Positions 38,425 through 47,038 of a DNA stretch of 64,000 nucleotides are shown here, in pieces (positions within the stretch are counted from its first letter, which is position 1; the number at the start of each line of letters is the position of its first letter). The notes under the pieces were generated by a model. The model had not been told where the DNA came from and ran no database searches. It saw only the letters and a list, made by a program, of their open reading frames with translations. This stretch comes from Anaeromyxobacter diazotrophicus (GTDB lineage: Bacteria; Myxococcota; Myxococcia; Myxococcales; Anaeromyxobacteraceae): NCBI RefSeq assembly GCF_013340205.1, contig NZ_BJTG01000007.1, positions 62,001-126,000 of the forward strand, written 5' to 3'. The position numbers and the translations under genes were made by a program.

Positions 38425-39774
38425 ATGCCCAGCCGCCGCCTCCGCGCCGCCCTGCTCCTCACCGCCCCCCTCGCGCTCCTCGCCCCCGCGCTCGCCGCCG
38501 CCGCCGCCGGCGGGGGCGGGCAGGCCGACCCCATCGCGCGCGTCGCGCTCGACCTGGCGCTCATCCTGGTCGGCGCGAAGCTCGGCGGCGAGCTGGCGAC
38601 CCGGCTCGGCCAGCCCGCGGTGCTGGGCGAGCTCCTCATCGGCGTCGCGCTCGGCAACCTGGGCCTCCTCGGGTACGCGGAGCTCGAGGGGATGAAGCAG
38701 GACGCGGCGCTCGACACGCTGTCGCGGCTGGGGGTGCTGCTCCTCCTCTTCGAGGTGGGGCTCGAGTCCACGGTCCGCCAGATGCTCCAGGTCGGGCTCT
38801 CGGCGCTGCTGGTGGCGACCCTGGGGGTGGCGGCGCCGTTCGCGCTGGGCTGGGGGGCGGGCGCGCTGCTCGTCCCGGCCGGCGGCCCCTACCTCCACGC
38901 CTTCCTCGGCGCCGCGCTGACCGCCACCAGCGTCGGGATCACCGCCCGCGTCCTGCAGGACCTCGGCCGGTCGCGGTCGCCGGAGGCGCGCATCATCCTC
39001 GGCGCGGCGGTGATCGACGACGTGCTCGGGCTCATCATCCTGGCGGTGGTGAGCGGGGTCATCGCCGCGGCCGGCCGGGGCGGGGCGGTCTCCGGGCTGG
39101 AGATCGCCGCCATCGTGGCCAAGGCGGCCGCCTTCCTCGTCGGGGCGCTCGCGCTCGGCGTCTGGCTCGCGCCGCGCGTCCTGAGGGGCGCCTCGCGGCT
39201 GCAGACGCGCGGGGTGCTGCTGGCGGCCGGGCTCGCCTTCTGCTTCTCCCTCTCCTGGCTCTCGGCCGCCCTCGGGCTCGCGCCGATCGTGGGCGCCTTC
39301 GCCGCCGGGCTCGTGCTGGAGGACGTCCACTACCGCGACTTCGTCGACCGCGGCGAGCACGGCCTCGAGGAGCTGGTGAAGCCCATCGGCGCCTTCCTGG
39401 TGCCCGTGTTCTTCGTGGTGATGGGCCTGCGCACCGACCTGCGCGCCTTCGCCGACCCCTCCGTCCTCGGGCTGGCGGGCGCGCTCACGCTGGCGGCGGT
39501 GGTGGGCAAGCAGGTGTGCGCGGCGGGGGTGCTCGGCGGCGCCGATCGGCTCAGCGTCGGCATCGGGATGGTGCCCCGGGGCGAGGTGGGCCTCATCTTC
39601 GCCAACATCGGCTTGACGCTCCAGCTCGGGGGCCACCCGGTGCTGTCGCCCGCGCTGTACTCCGCGCTGGTGATCGTGGTGGTGGTGACGACGCTCGTCA
39701 CCCCGCCCGCGCTGCGGTGGAGCCTGGGCCGGCGGCGCGCGGGATCCATCGAGAAAACCGAAGCCTCGCCCTGA
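38425..39774 (+). CDS. CPA2-family monovalent cation:proton antiporter
   Basis: A 449-residue membrane protein with about 12 hydrophobic segments and a signal-like N-terminus. The CPA2 ion site with two aspartates, AAVIDDVLGLIILAVV, is intact, which suggests an electrogenic (DD) antiporter as in NapA/KefB relatives. The region LGLAPIVGAFAAGLVLED and the GMVPRGEVGLIFANIG helix fit this family. There is no C-terminal KTN domain. The divergent NhaR-like gene suggests Na+/H+ exchange. Confidence 0.92.
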   Translation: MPSRRLRAALLLTAPLALLAPALAAAAAGGGGQADPIARVALDLALILVGAKLGGELATRLGQPAVLGELLIGVALGNLGLLGYAELEGMKQDAALDTLSRLGVLLLLFEVGLESTVRQMLQVGLSALLVATLGVAAPFALGWGAGALLVPAGGPYLHAFLGAALTATSVGITARVLQDLGRSRSPEARIILGAAVIDDVLGLIILAVVSGVIAAAGRGGAVSGLEIAAIVAKAAAFLVGALALGVWLAPRVLRGASRLQTRGVLLAAGLAFCFSLSWLSAALGLAPIVGAFAAGLVLEDVHYRDFVDRGEHGLEELVKPIGAFLVPVFFVVMGLRTDLRAFADPSVLGLAGALTLAAVVGKQVCAAGVLGGADRLSVGIGMVPRGEVGLIFANIGLTLQLGGHPVLSPALYSALVIVVVVTTLVTPPALRWSLGRRRAGSIEKTEASP

Positions 39775-39851
39775 AACGACGTCCTGGTGAAAGCGTCCAC
39801 CACCGCTTAGGTTCCGTCCCCGACCCGGCCGGCGCCGGACGGAGGGGATCG

Positions 39852-40811
39852 ATGGCACACGGGTGGGCGCACTGGGCGGGTTTCCTGGGGTTCGTGGCGG
39901 CCATGCTGGCGCTCGACCTCGGCGTCTTCCACCGCAAGGAGCACGTGGTGCGGGCGCGCGAGGCCCTCGCCTGGTCCGCGGTGTGGGTCGGGCTCGCGCT
40001 CGCGTTCGCGGGGCTGGTGTGGAAGGTGGAGGGGCCGGGGCGCGGCCTCGAGTTCCTGACCGGCTACGTGATCGAGAAGTCGCTCTCGGTCGACAACCTG
40101 TTCGTCTTCGTGGTGCTGTTCGGCGCGCTCGGGATCCCGCCCGTCCACCAGCACCGGGTCCTGTTCTGGGGCATCCTCTCGGCGCTCGTGCTGCGCGGTG
40201 CGATGATCGGGGCCGGCGCGGCGCTCCTGGCGCGCTTCCACTTCGTCGTCTACCTGTTCGGCGGCTTCCTGGTGCTCACCGCGATCCGGCTCGCCCTGGC
40301 GGGCCGCGCCGGGCACGACCCCGGCCAGAGCCGGCTGCTGGCGGCGCTGCACCGGGTGGTGCCCGGCACCACCCGCTTCGAGGGGCACCGGTTCTTCACG
40401 CGCGAGGGCGGGCGGCGCGTCGCGACGCCGCTCTTCTTCGCGCTGGCGGTGATCGAGCTGTCCGACGTGCTGTTCGCGGTGGACTCGATCCCGGCCATCT
40501 TCGCGGTGACGAGCGACCCGTTCATCGTCTTCACCTCCAACGTCTTCGCCATCCTGGGGCTGCGCTCGCTCTACTTCCTGGTGGCGGGGGCGGTGGCGCG
40601 CTTCGTCTACCTCAAGCCGTCGCTGGCGGCGGTGCTCGGCTTCGTCGGCGTCAAGATGATCCTCGCCGACGTGGTCCACGTCCCGGCCGCGATCTCGCTG
40701 GCGGTGGTGGTCGCGATCCTGGCCGCCGGGGCCGCCGCGTCGGTCGTCCAGGCGCGGCGGCAGGCGGCGCGCCTCAGGCCCAAGAGCGAGGCCGCCGCAG
40801 CACCTCGATGA
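39852..40811 (+). CDS. TerC-family integral membrane protein
   Basis: A 319-residue membrane protein with about eight hydrophobic segments. TerC signature segments: DLGVFHRKEH, YVIEKSLSVDNLFVFVVLF and LAVIELSDVLFAVDSIPAIFA. Acidic residues in the membrane (Asp in SVDNLF and DVLFAVDS) are characteristic of this family, which exports metals such as manganese or supports tellurite resistance. ATG 39852 follows GGAGGGG. The leader (39775-39851) is short and no manganese riboswitch is seen. The 3' end overlaps hemF by 38 bases in convergent orientation. Confidence 0.92.
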   Translation: MAHGWAHWAGFLGFVAAMLALDLGVFHRKEHVVRAREALAWSAVWVGLALAFAGLVWKVEGPGRGLEFLTGYVIEKSLSVDNLFVFVVLFGALGIPPVHQHRVLFWGILSALVLRGAMIGAGAALLARFHFVVYLFGGFLVLTAIRLALAGRAGHDPGQSRLLAALHRVVPGTTRFEGHRFFTREGGRRVATPLFFALAVIELSDVLFAVDSIPAIFAVTSDPFIVFTSNVFAILGLRSLYFLVAGAVARFVYLKPSLAAVLGFVGVKMILADVVHVPAAISLAVVVAILAAGAAASVVQARRQAARLRPKSEAAAAPR

Positions 40812-41670
40812 GGCGCGCCTCCTCGCTCCCGGGCGCGGGGTGGTGGTCGTAGGCCCAGCGCACGCGCGGCGGCATCGACATGAGGATCGACTCGGTGCGC
40901 CCGCCGGTCTCGAGGCCGAAGACGGTCCCGCGGTCGTGGAGCAGGTTGAACTCGACGTAGCGCCCGCGGCGGAGCTCCTGCCAGGCGCGCTGCGCGGCGC
41001 CGTACGGCGTCGCCCGCCGGCGCTCGGCGAGGGGCAGCCAGGCCGGGAGGAACGCCTCGGCCAGGTCCTTCACGAGCGCCAGCGACGGCCCGAGCTCGCC
41101 CGCCAGGTCGTCGAAGAAGACGCCGCCCACGCCGCGCGCCTCGCCGCGGTGGGGCAGGAAGAAGTACCGGTCGCAGCGCTCCTTGAACTGCGGGTAGAGC
41201 GCGGGGTCATGGCGATCGCAGGCGTCGCGCCAGGTCCGGTGGAAGTGCGCCGCGTCCTCGTCGAAGAGGTAGTAGGGCGTGAGGTCGCTCCCCCCGCCGA
41301 ACCACGCCTTCGGCCCCTGCGCGATGAAGCGCAGGTTGGCGTGCGTCGCCGGGACCATGGGGCTCAGCGGGTGGAGCACCACGGAGAGCCCGGCGGCCGC
41401 GAAGGCGCGCCCCTCGCCCGGGAGACGGCGCGCGAACGCCTCGGGGAGCTCGCCGTGCACGTGCGAGAACGCCACGCCCGCCCGCTCCAGCACGGCCCCG
41501 CCCTCCAGCATGCGCGTGAGGCCGCCGCCGCCGCCGGCGCGCTGCCAGGGGTCGCGGCCGAACCGCGCGGCGCCGTCGAGGCGCTCGAGCTCCGCGCAGA
41601 GCCGCTCCTGCCACGCCTGCAGGAACGGGACGAGCTCCGCCAGGACGGCGCCGGCGCCGGGGTGGTCCAC
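40774..41670 (-). CDS. hemF: Oxygen-dependent coproporphyrinogen III oxidase
   Basis: A 298-residue protein of normal HemF length. Conserved parts: VAFSHVHGELPEAFARR, SVVLHPLSPMVPATHANLRF, WFGGGSDLTPYYLFDEDA, GVGGVFFDDL and YVEFNLLHDRGTVFGLETGGRTES. It converts coproporphyrinogen III to protoporphyrinogen IX using O2. It is nine bases downstream of the GT39 gene. With hemA at 59 kb, this window contains two heme-synthesis genes, which fits a cytochrome-rich organism able to use oxygen. Confidence 0.95.
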   Translation of the reverse strand: MDHPGAGAVLAELVPFLQAWQERLCAELERLDGAARFGRDPWQRAGGGGGLTRMLEGGAVLERAGVAFSHVHGELPEAFARRLPGEGRAFAAAGLSVVLHPLSPMVPATHANLRFIAQGPKAWFGGGSDLTPYYLFDEDAAHFHRTWRDACDRHDPALYPQFKERCDRYFFLPHRGEARGVGGVFFDDLAGELGPSLALVKDLAEAFLPAWLPLAERRRATPYGAAQRAWQELRRGRYVEFNLLHDRGTVFGLETGGRTESILMSMPPRVRWAYDHHPAPGSEEARLIEVLRRPRSWA

Positions 41671-41679
41671 CGGCGGGAC

Positions 41680-43134
41680 CTAACGCCGCGCCTCGCCCGG
41701 CGCCGCCCGGCGCAGCTCGAGCCACGCCCCCTGCGCGCCGACCGCGCTCCACCCCGGGGGCACCGGCCAGCGGCGGTCCCACAGCGAGACGCCGAGCTCC
41801 GGCCGCGCCTCCAGCTCCGCCGCGGAGCGCAGCGGGACCGCCTCCAGCCCGGCGTGGTCGGCGAGGATGCCCGCCTCGGCGAGCGCCACCCGGTCCGTGG
41901 CGAGCCCCACCCGCGTCCCGGGGGGCGGGCGCGCGGTCGTGAGCAACGGCAGCGCGCCCAGGCCGCACCCCTTCACGAGCAGGCGCGCCGGCCGGAGCGG
42001 CAGCGCGAGGGCGAGGACCAGCGCGGCGCCCGCGGCGGCCCGGTGCGCGGCGCGGAAGGCGCGCTCCCCGGGGCCGAGCAGCGCGTCGAGCCCCGCGCCC
42101 GCGAGGAGCGCCAGCGGCACGTAGGCGGGCATGGCGTAGTGCCACCAGGCGCGGCCGGCGAGCGCGTAGCCGCCCACCACCACCGCCGCCCAGGCGAGGA
42201 GGGCCAGCGCGGCGCGCGCCCGCGGCGCCGGCCACCCGCGCGCGGCGCGGAAGAGCGCCCACGCGGCGAGGAGCGCCCACGGCCCCATGCGCCCGGCGGC
42301 CGAGCGGACGAGGAAGAGCAGGCCCACGGCGCCGTCCTGGCGCTGCCCGAGCGCCGAGGCGAGCACCTGGCCGCCGACGTAGCCGCGCCACCAGCTGCCG
42401 CCCAGCGCCAGCCGGTCGCAGGCGAGGAAGAGGGCGGGCGGGAGGAGCGCGGCCGCCCCGGCCGCGAGCCAGGCGCGCGCGCTCGCGAGCTCGCCGCGCC
42501 GGCCCAGCGCGACCAGCGCCAGGGCTGCGGCGAGCGGCGCGCCCAGCGCGGGCGGGCCCTTCACCAGCGCGCCGAGCCCCGCGCACAGCCCGCCCGCCGC
42601 GAGCCAGGCGGTCCGGCCGCGCGCGGCGACGAGCAGGGCCACCGAGGCGGTGAAGAGGAGGGTGAGGGGCGGGTCGAGCCGCGGGCGGGCCTGGTAGCGG
42701 AAGAACGACTCGACCGTGGCGAGCGCCACCGCGCCGAGGAAGGCGGCGCGCGCCCCGAGGAGCGTTCGCCCGGCGGCGAACGCGACCGCGACGGTGGCGA
42801 GGCCGCAGGCGGCGCCGAGGAGCGGCAGCGCGGGCGGGCCGGCCAGGCGCAGCGCCGCCGCCCAGAGCCAGAAGAAGAACGGCGGGTGCTCGCGGAAGTG
42901 CGGGAAGAGCTCGGGCAGGAAGCGGAGGTCGAACAGGCGCCCGTCGGCGGCCAGGTGGCGCGCCACCACCCCGTAGACGACCCCGTCGGCGTCGTCGAGG
43001 TGGACGAGCGCGAAGGGCAGGATCAGCCCGGCGGCGAGCGCGAGCGCCGTGAGGAGCAGCCTCCGGTCCGCGGCCGGAGCGGCCGCGGGGCCGCCCCCGG
43101 GCGGCGGGCGAAGGCCGAGAGGCGGGAGCGCCAT
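41680..43134 (-). CDS. GT39-type (ArnT/PMT-like) membrane glycosyltransferase
   Basis: A 484-residue protein with about ten membrane segments. Acidic loop VHLDDADG after TM1 and the following motif FREHPPFFFWLWA are typical of the ArnT/PMT fold, as is the Arg/Asp pair in YQARPRLDPPL. Such enzymes use polyprenyl-phosphate sugars to modify lipid A or proteins. ATG 43134 is used because the frame before it is low-complexity Arg/Pro without a ribosome site. The substrate is unknown. Confidence 0.82.
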   Translation of the reverse strand: MALPPLGLRPPPGGGPAAAPAADRRLLLTALALAAGLILPFALVHLDDADGVVYGVVARHLAADGRLFDLRFLPELFPHFREHPPFFFWLWAAALRLAGPPALPLLGAACGLATVAVAFAAGRTLLGARAAFLGAVALATVESFFRYQARPRLDPPLTLLFTASVALLVAARGRTAWLAAGGLCAGLGALVKGPPALGAPLAAALALVALGRRGELASARAWLAAGAAALLPPALFLACDRLALGGSWWRGYVGGQVLASALGQRQDGAVGLLFLVRSAAGRMGPWALLAAWALFRAARGWPAPRARAALALLAWAAVVVGGYALAGRAWWHYAMPAYVPLALLAGAGLDALLGPGERAFRAAHRAAAGAALVLALALPLRPARLLVKGCGLGALPLLTTARPPPGTRVGLATDRVALAEAGILADHAGLEAVPLRSAAELEARPELGVSLWDRRWPVPPGWSAVGAQGAWLELRRAAPGEARR

Positions 43135-43233
43135 GGGCCGTCTTACCGCGCCCCGCCGGGCCGGTCGAGCGCCCGGCGCCGGGCGGTGGCCGGCGCGCCG
43201 CCGCGTGGCGACCTTCCAGCCGGAGGGAGCCCC

Positions 43234-44265
43234 ATGGCCCACGCCGCCCACGTCCGATCATCCGCCGCGCTGCTCGGCGCCGGGCTGCTCGCCGGCCTCG
43301 CGCTGGCGAGGCGGCGGCGCCCGGCGTCCTTGCGCGGGGCGTGCGCGCTCGTCACCGGCGGCTCGCGCGGGCTCGGGCTCCTCGTCGCGCGCGAGCTGGC
43401 CGCGCGCGGGGCGCGGCTCGTGCTCTGCGCGCGCGACGAGGAGGAGCTGGAGCGGGCGCGGCGCGAGCTCGAGCGGGCGGGCGCCGAGGTGCTGGCGGTG
43501 GCCTGCGACGTGTCGGACCCGGCCGCGGTGGAGCGGCTCGTGGCGCGGGCCGAGGCGCGCTTCGGCCCGGTGGACGTGCTCGTGAACGACGCCAGCATCA
43601 TCCAGGTGGCCCCGGCGGAGGCGCTGTCGCTCGAGGACCTGCGCGCCGCCTTGGCGGTGAACTTCTGGGGCACCGTGCACTGCACGCTGGCGGTGCTGCC
43701 GGGCATGCGCGCCCGGCGGGCGGGCCGCATCGTCGACGTGACCTCCATCGGCGGCACCGTGGCGGTGCCCCACCTGCTCGGCTACTCGAGCGCCAAGTTC
43801 GCGGCGGTGGGGTTCTCGACCGGGCTGGCCGCGGAGGTGGGCCGGGACGGGGTCCGGGTCACCACGGTCGTCCCGGGGCTCATGCGCACCGGCTCCTTCC
43901 TGCACGCGCTCGTGAAGGGGCAGCGGCGGGAGGAGGCGCGCCTGTTCGCGGTCGTCTCGAGCCTGCCCCTCCTCACGCTGGACGCCGGTCGCGCCGCGCG
44001 GCGGATCGTGCGGGCCTGCGAGCGGGGCGAGCGGTTCGTGACGCTCGGCTGGCCGTGGAAGGCGCTGCGCGTCGCCCACGCGCTCGCGCCGGGGCTGAGC
44101 GTCGTGCTGCTCGCGCTGGTGAGCCGGCTCCTGCCGCGGGCCGGCGGCGAGCGGCCGGAGGCCGCGCCGGACCCCGTGTGGCGCCAGCGCCCGGGCCGCT
44201 CGGCGGCGACCGCGCTGGGAGACGCGGCCGCGGCGGAGAACAACGAGCGCCCCGCCCACCCGTAG
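43234..44265 (+). CDS. Short-chain dehydrogenase/reductase, membrane anchored
   Basis: A 343-residue SDR with CGGAGGGAG just before ATG 43234. Residues 9-26 are hydrophobic and may anchor the protein. NAD(P)-binding TGGSRGLG is present, catalytic Tyr and Lys are in GYSSAKFA, and Ser in VTSIGG. The usual NNAG motif reads NDAS. The C-terminal 90 residues contain another hydrophobic stretch (LAPGLSVVLLALVSRLL), as in the membrane-bound SDRs of lipid metabolism. The substrate is unknown. Confidence 0.88.
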   Translation: MAHAAHVRSSAALLGAGLLAGLALARRRRPASLRGACALVTGGSRGLGLLVARELAARGARLVLCARDEEELERARRELERAGAEVLAVACDVSDPAAVERLVARAEARFGPVDVLVNDASIIQVAPAEALSLEDLRAALAVNFWGTVHCTLAVLPGMRARRAGRIVDVTSIGGTVAVPHLLGYSSAKFAAVGFSTGLAAEVGRDGVRVTTVVPGLMRTGSFLHALVKGQRREEARLFAVVSSLPLLTLDAGRAARRIVRACERGERFVTLGWPWKALRVAHALAPGLSVVLLALVSRLLPRAGGERPEAAPDPVWRQRPGRSAATALGDAAAAENNERPAHP

Positions 44266-44283
44266 GCAGGCGGCCGGCGCCGG

Positions 44284-45147
44284 TCAGCTGAACACGACCG
44301 TCTTGTTGCCGTGGACGATGACGCGGTCCTCGCAGTGCCACTTCACGGCGCGCGCGAGCACCCGCCGCTCGAGCTCGCGGCCCATGCGCTTCAGGTCCTC
44401 CACCGCGTGGCGGTGCGAGACGCGCGCCACGTCCTGCTCGATGATGGGCCCCGCGTCCAGGTCGGCGGTCACGTAGTGCGCGGTGGCCCCGACGATCTTC
44501 ACCCCGCGCTGCCAGGCCTGGCGGTACGGGTCGGCGCCGGCGAAGGCGGGCAGGAACGAGTGGTGGATGTTGATGATCCGGTCGGGGAAGCGCGCCACGA
44601 ACTCGCCCGAGACGATCTGCATGTAGCGGGCGAGCACCACCAGGTCGACCTTCCCCTCGAGCAGCGCCAGCATCTCGCGCTCGGCCTCGGCCCGCCGGTC
44701 CCGGTCGTTCGGCACGTGGTGGAACGGGATCCCGAACCCCTCCACCGCGCCGCGCAGGTCGGGGTGGTTCGAGACCACGGCCGCCACGTCGGCGGCGAGG
44801 TCGCCGCGCCGCCACGCCCACAGGAGCTCCATGAGCGCGTGATCGTGCCGCGACACGAGCACGGCCACCCGCTTGCGCGCCTGGGCCGCCTCGAGGCGCC
44901 AGGTCATGGCGAAGGGGGCGGCCACCTCGGCCGCGAAGGCGCTCCGGAGCTCGGGCAGGGGCACGTCGAGCCGCGCCGTCTGCAGCTCGAGCCGCATGAA
45001 GTAGGTGCCGGGCTCGTCGTCCGTCGAGTGCTGATCGAGGTCGGTGATGTTGGCGCCGCGCCGGAAGAGGAAGCTGGAGATGGCCGCCACGATGCCGGGG
45101 CGGTCGGGGCAGCGGATGAGGAGGTTGGCGAGGGTGTCTGAGCTCAC
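44284..45147 (-). CDS. purU: Formyltetrahydrofolate deformylase
   Basis: A 287-residue protein. An N-terminal ACT domain (CPDRPGIVAAISSFLF, about residues 8-85) precedes the formyltransferase-like hydrolase domain with VVSNHPDLR, DLVVLARYMQIVS, INIHHSFLPAF (catalytic His) and GPIIEQDVARVSH (catalytic Asp). It hydrolyses 10-formyl-THF to THF and formate, balancing one-carbon pools. The pathway connects to the folate genes at 17-19 kb. Confidence 0.95.
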   Translation of the reverse strand: MSSDTLANLLIRCPDRPGIVAAISSFLFRRGANITDLDQHSTDDEPGTYFMRLELQTARLDVPLPELRSAFAAEVAAPFAMTWRLEAAQARKRVAVLVSRHDHALMELLWAWRRGDLAADVAAVVSNHPDLRGAVEGFGIPFHHVPNDRDRRAEAEREMLALLEGKVDLVVLARYMQIVSGEFVARFPDRIINIHHSFLPAFAGADPYRQAWQRGVKIVGATAHYVTADLDAGPIIEQDVARVSHRHAVEDLKRMGRELERRVLARAVKWHCEDRVIVHGNKTVVFS

Positions 45148-45325
45148 GAGGCCGCCGAACCTAGCAGACCCGCCCCGTTTCGGTCAGTGGGCGGCGGCGT
45201 GAACCCTCGCGCGCACCCCGGATCAGGGTGAGGCGGTTGGTCGCGGCTTGATGCCGCGCAACGATCTGGTCGGCCGGTCTGCTCCAACCTCTCACTCCAG
45301 CGCGCGGCTTCACGCTTGGGGGGCG

Positions 45326-47038
45326 ATGGGCGACGCGAGCATCACGTCCAGGGGAGCGCCCGAGCCGGTCGCCAGCGGCGAGCCGGGCGGCCAGCCGTCG
45401 CATTCCTCGACGGCTTCGCGCGCGGTGCGCATCCCCCATGTCGAGCGCGTCATCCCGTGGCGCCACCGGATCAAGACGAAGCTGCTGCTCGTCACCGTCG
45501 TGATCTGCGTCGGAGGGGTGACGATCTTCGCCCTCGCCGAGGGCCGGATGGCCGACCAGTTCTTCGAGACCCAGGCCGCCGGCGCCGCGCTCTTCAGCAA
45601 CACCATCGAGCGCGCCACGCTGCGCGCGATGCTGGAGAACCGGCGCGGCGACGTCTTCGACACCATGCGCGACATCGGCCGCCAGGAGGGGGTCGAGGGC
45701 GTGCGGCTCCTCGCCAAGGACGGGCGGGTGGCGTACTCCACCGTCGAGCGCGAGGTGGGCACCATCCTCGAGCAGCGCTCCGACGCCTGCCGGCCCTGCC
45801 ATGCCGCCGGCCGGCCGCGCCTCCACGCCCCGCTGCTCGAGCGCACCCGCGTCTTCGAGCGCGGCGGCCGGCGGGTGCTCGGGCTCGTCACCCCCATCCG
45901 CAACGAGCCGCGCTGCGCCACCGCCGAGTGCCACGTCCACCGCGCCGACGAAGACGTGCTGGGGCTGCTCGACGTGAGCCTCTCGCTCGCCTCCTCGGAC
46001 GCGCGCATCGCCGACTTCCGGCGGGGGAGCCTGGTGCTGACCGGCGTGGGCGTGCTCCTGCTCTGCTCGTTCTTCTTCGCGTTCGCGCGCTTACACGTGG
46101 TCCGCCCGGTCCAGGCGCTCGTCGAGGGGACGCGGCGGGTGGCGGGGGACCAGCTCGACACCGAGATCCGCGTCCGCTCCAAGGGCGAGCTGGGGCTCCT
46201 GGCCGCCTCCTTCAACGACATGACGCGCTCGCTCCGGCGCACCGAGGGGGAGCTGAAGGACCTGAACCTCGGGCTGGAGCGGCAGGTCGAGGAGCGGACG
46301 GCGGACCTCCAGAAGGCGCAGAACGCGCTCGTCCACAACGAGAAGATGTCGTCCCTGGGCCAGCTCGCCGCCTCGATCGCGCACGAGATCAACAACCCGC
46401 TGGCGGGCATCCTCACCTTCGCCAAGCTCGTCATCCGCACGCTCGAGCAGGGACCCCCGGACGACGCGACCCGCCGCGACCTCGTGCGCAACCTCGCCCT
46501 GGTGCAGCGGGAGACCGAGCGCTGCAGCGCGATCGTGCGCAACCTCCTCGACTTCGCGCGCGACCGCCCGGTGGCGCTGCGCGAGCTGCAGGTGAACGCG
46601 GTGGTCGAGGAGGCGCTCCAGCTCATCGCGCACCAGCTCGCCATCCAGGGGCTCACGCTGGAGAGGGACCTGCAGCCGACCGCCGCGGTGCGCGCCGACT
46701 TCGGCCAGCTGCGACAGGCGGTGGTGAACGTGGCGCTGAACGCGGTCGAGGCCATGGGCAAGCGCGGCACCCTGTCGGTGCGGACGCGCGCCGCGGCGGA
46801 CGGCGGCGTGGAGATCGTCCTCGCCGACACCGGCCCGGGCATCACCCCGGAGAACCTGAAGCACGTCTTCGAGCCGTTCTTCACCACCAAGGAGAAGGGG
46901 ACCGGCCTCGGCCTCTCCGTGGTGTACGGGATCATGCAGCGGCACCAGGGCCGGGTGGACGTGCAGAGCGAGCCCGGGCGCGGGACGACGTTCGTCCTCG
47001 CCCTGCCGCCGCTCGGCGCCGGGGAGGGACAGGCGTGA
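45326..47038 (+). CDS. Sensor histidine kinase with periplasmic heme-c motifs
   Basis: A 570-residue kinase. A 50-residue polar N-terminus precedes TM1 (52-72); the periplasmic domain (73-234) contains CRPCH (Cys155-His159) and CX4CH (Cys197-His203), so one or two covalent c-type hemes are likely; TM2 is 235-255. HAMP, then HisKA with His353 in SIAHEINNPLAGIL, and HATPase with VALNAVEAM, DTGPGITPENL and GTGLGLSVVYG. The CX4CH spacing occurs in cytochrome c3. It is immediately upstream of, and coupled to, an NtrC-type activator (GTGA overlap). The sensor probably reads periplasmic redox state or a gas bound to heme. GGGGGG lies before ATG 45326. Confidence 0.93.
   Translation: MGDASITSRGAPEPVASGEPGGQPSHSSTASRAVRIPHVERVIPWRHRIKTKLLLVTVVICVGGVTIFALAEGRMADQFFETQAAGAALFSNTIERATLRAMLENRRGDVFDTMRDIGRQEGVEGVRLLAKDGRVAYSTVEREVGTILEQRSDACRPCHAAGRPRLHAPLLERTRVFERGGRRVLGLVTPIRNEPRCATAECHVHRADEDVLGLLDVSLSLASSDARIADFRRGSLVLTGVGVLLLCSFFFAFARLHVVRPVQALVEGTRRVAGDQLDTEIRVRSKGELGLLAASFNDMTRSLRRTEGELKDLNLGLERQVEERTADLQKAQNALVHNEKMSSLGQLAASIAHEINNPLAGILTFAKLVIRTLEQGPPDDATRRDLVRNLALVQRETERCSAIVRNLLDFARDRPVALRELQVNAVVEEALQLIAHQLAIQGLTLERDLQPTAAVRADFGQLRQAVVNVALNAVEAMGKRGTLSVRTRAAADGGVEIVLADTGPGITPENLKHVFEPFFTTKEKGTGLGLSVVYGIMQRHQGRVDVQSEPGRGTTFVLALPPLGAGEGQA

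Noticed and set aside
39775-39851. Manganese (yybP-ykoY) riboswitch before terC
   Set aside because: The leader is only 77 bases and lacks the conserved loops of that riboswitch.
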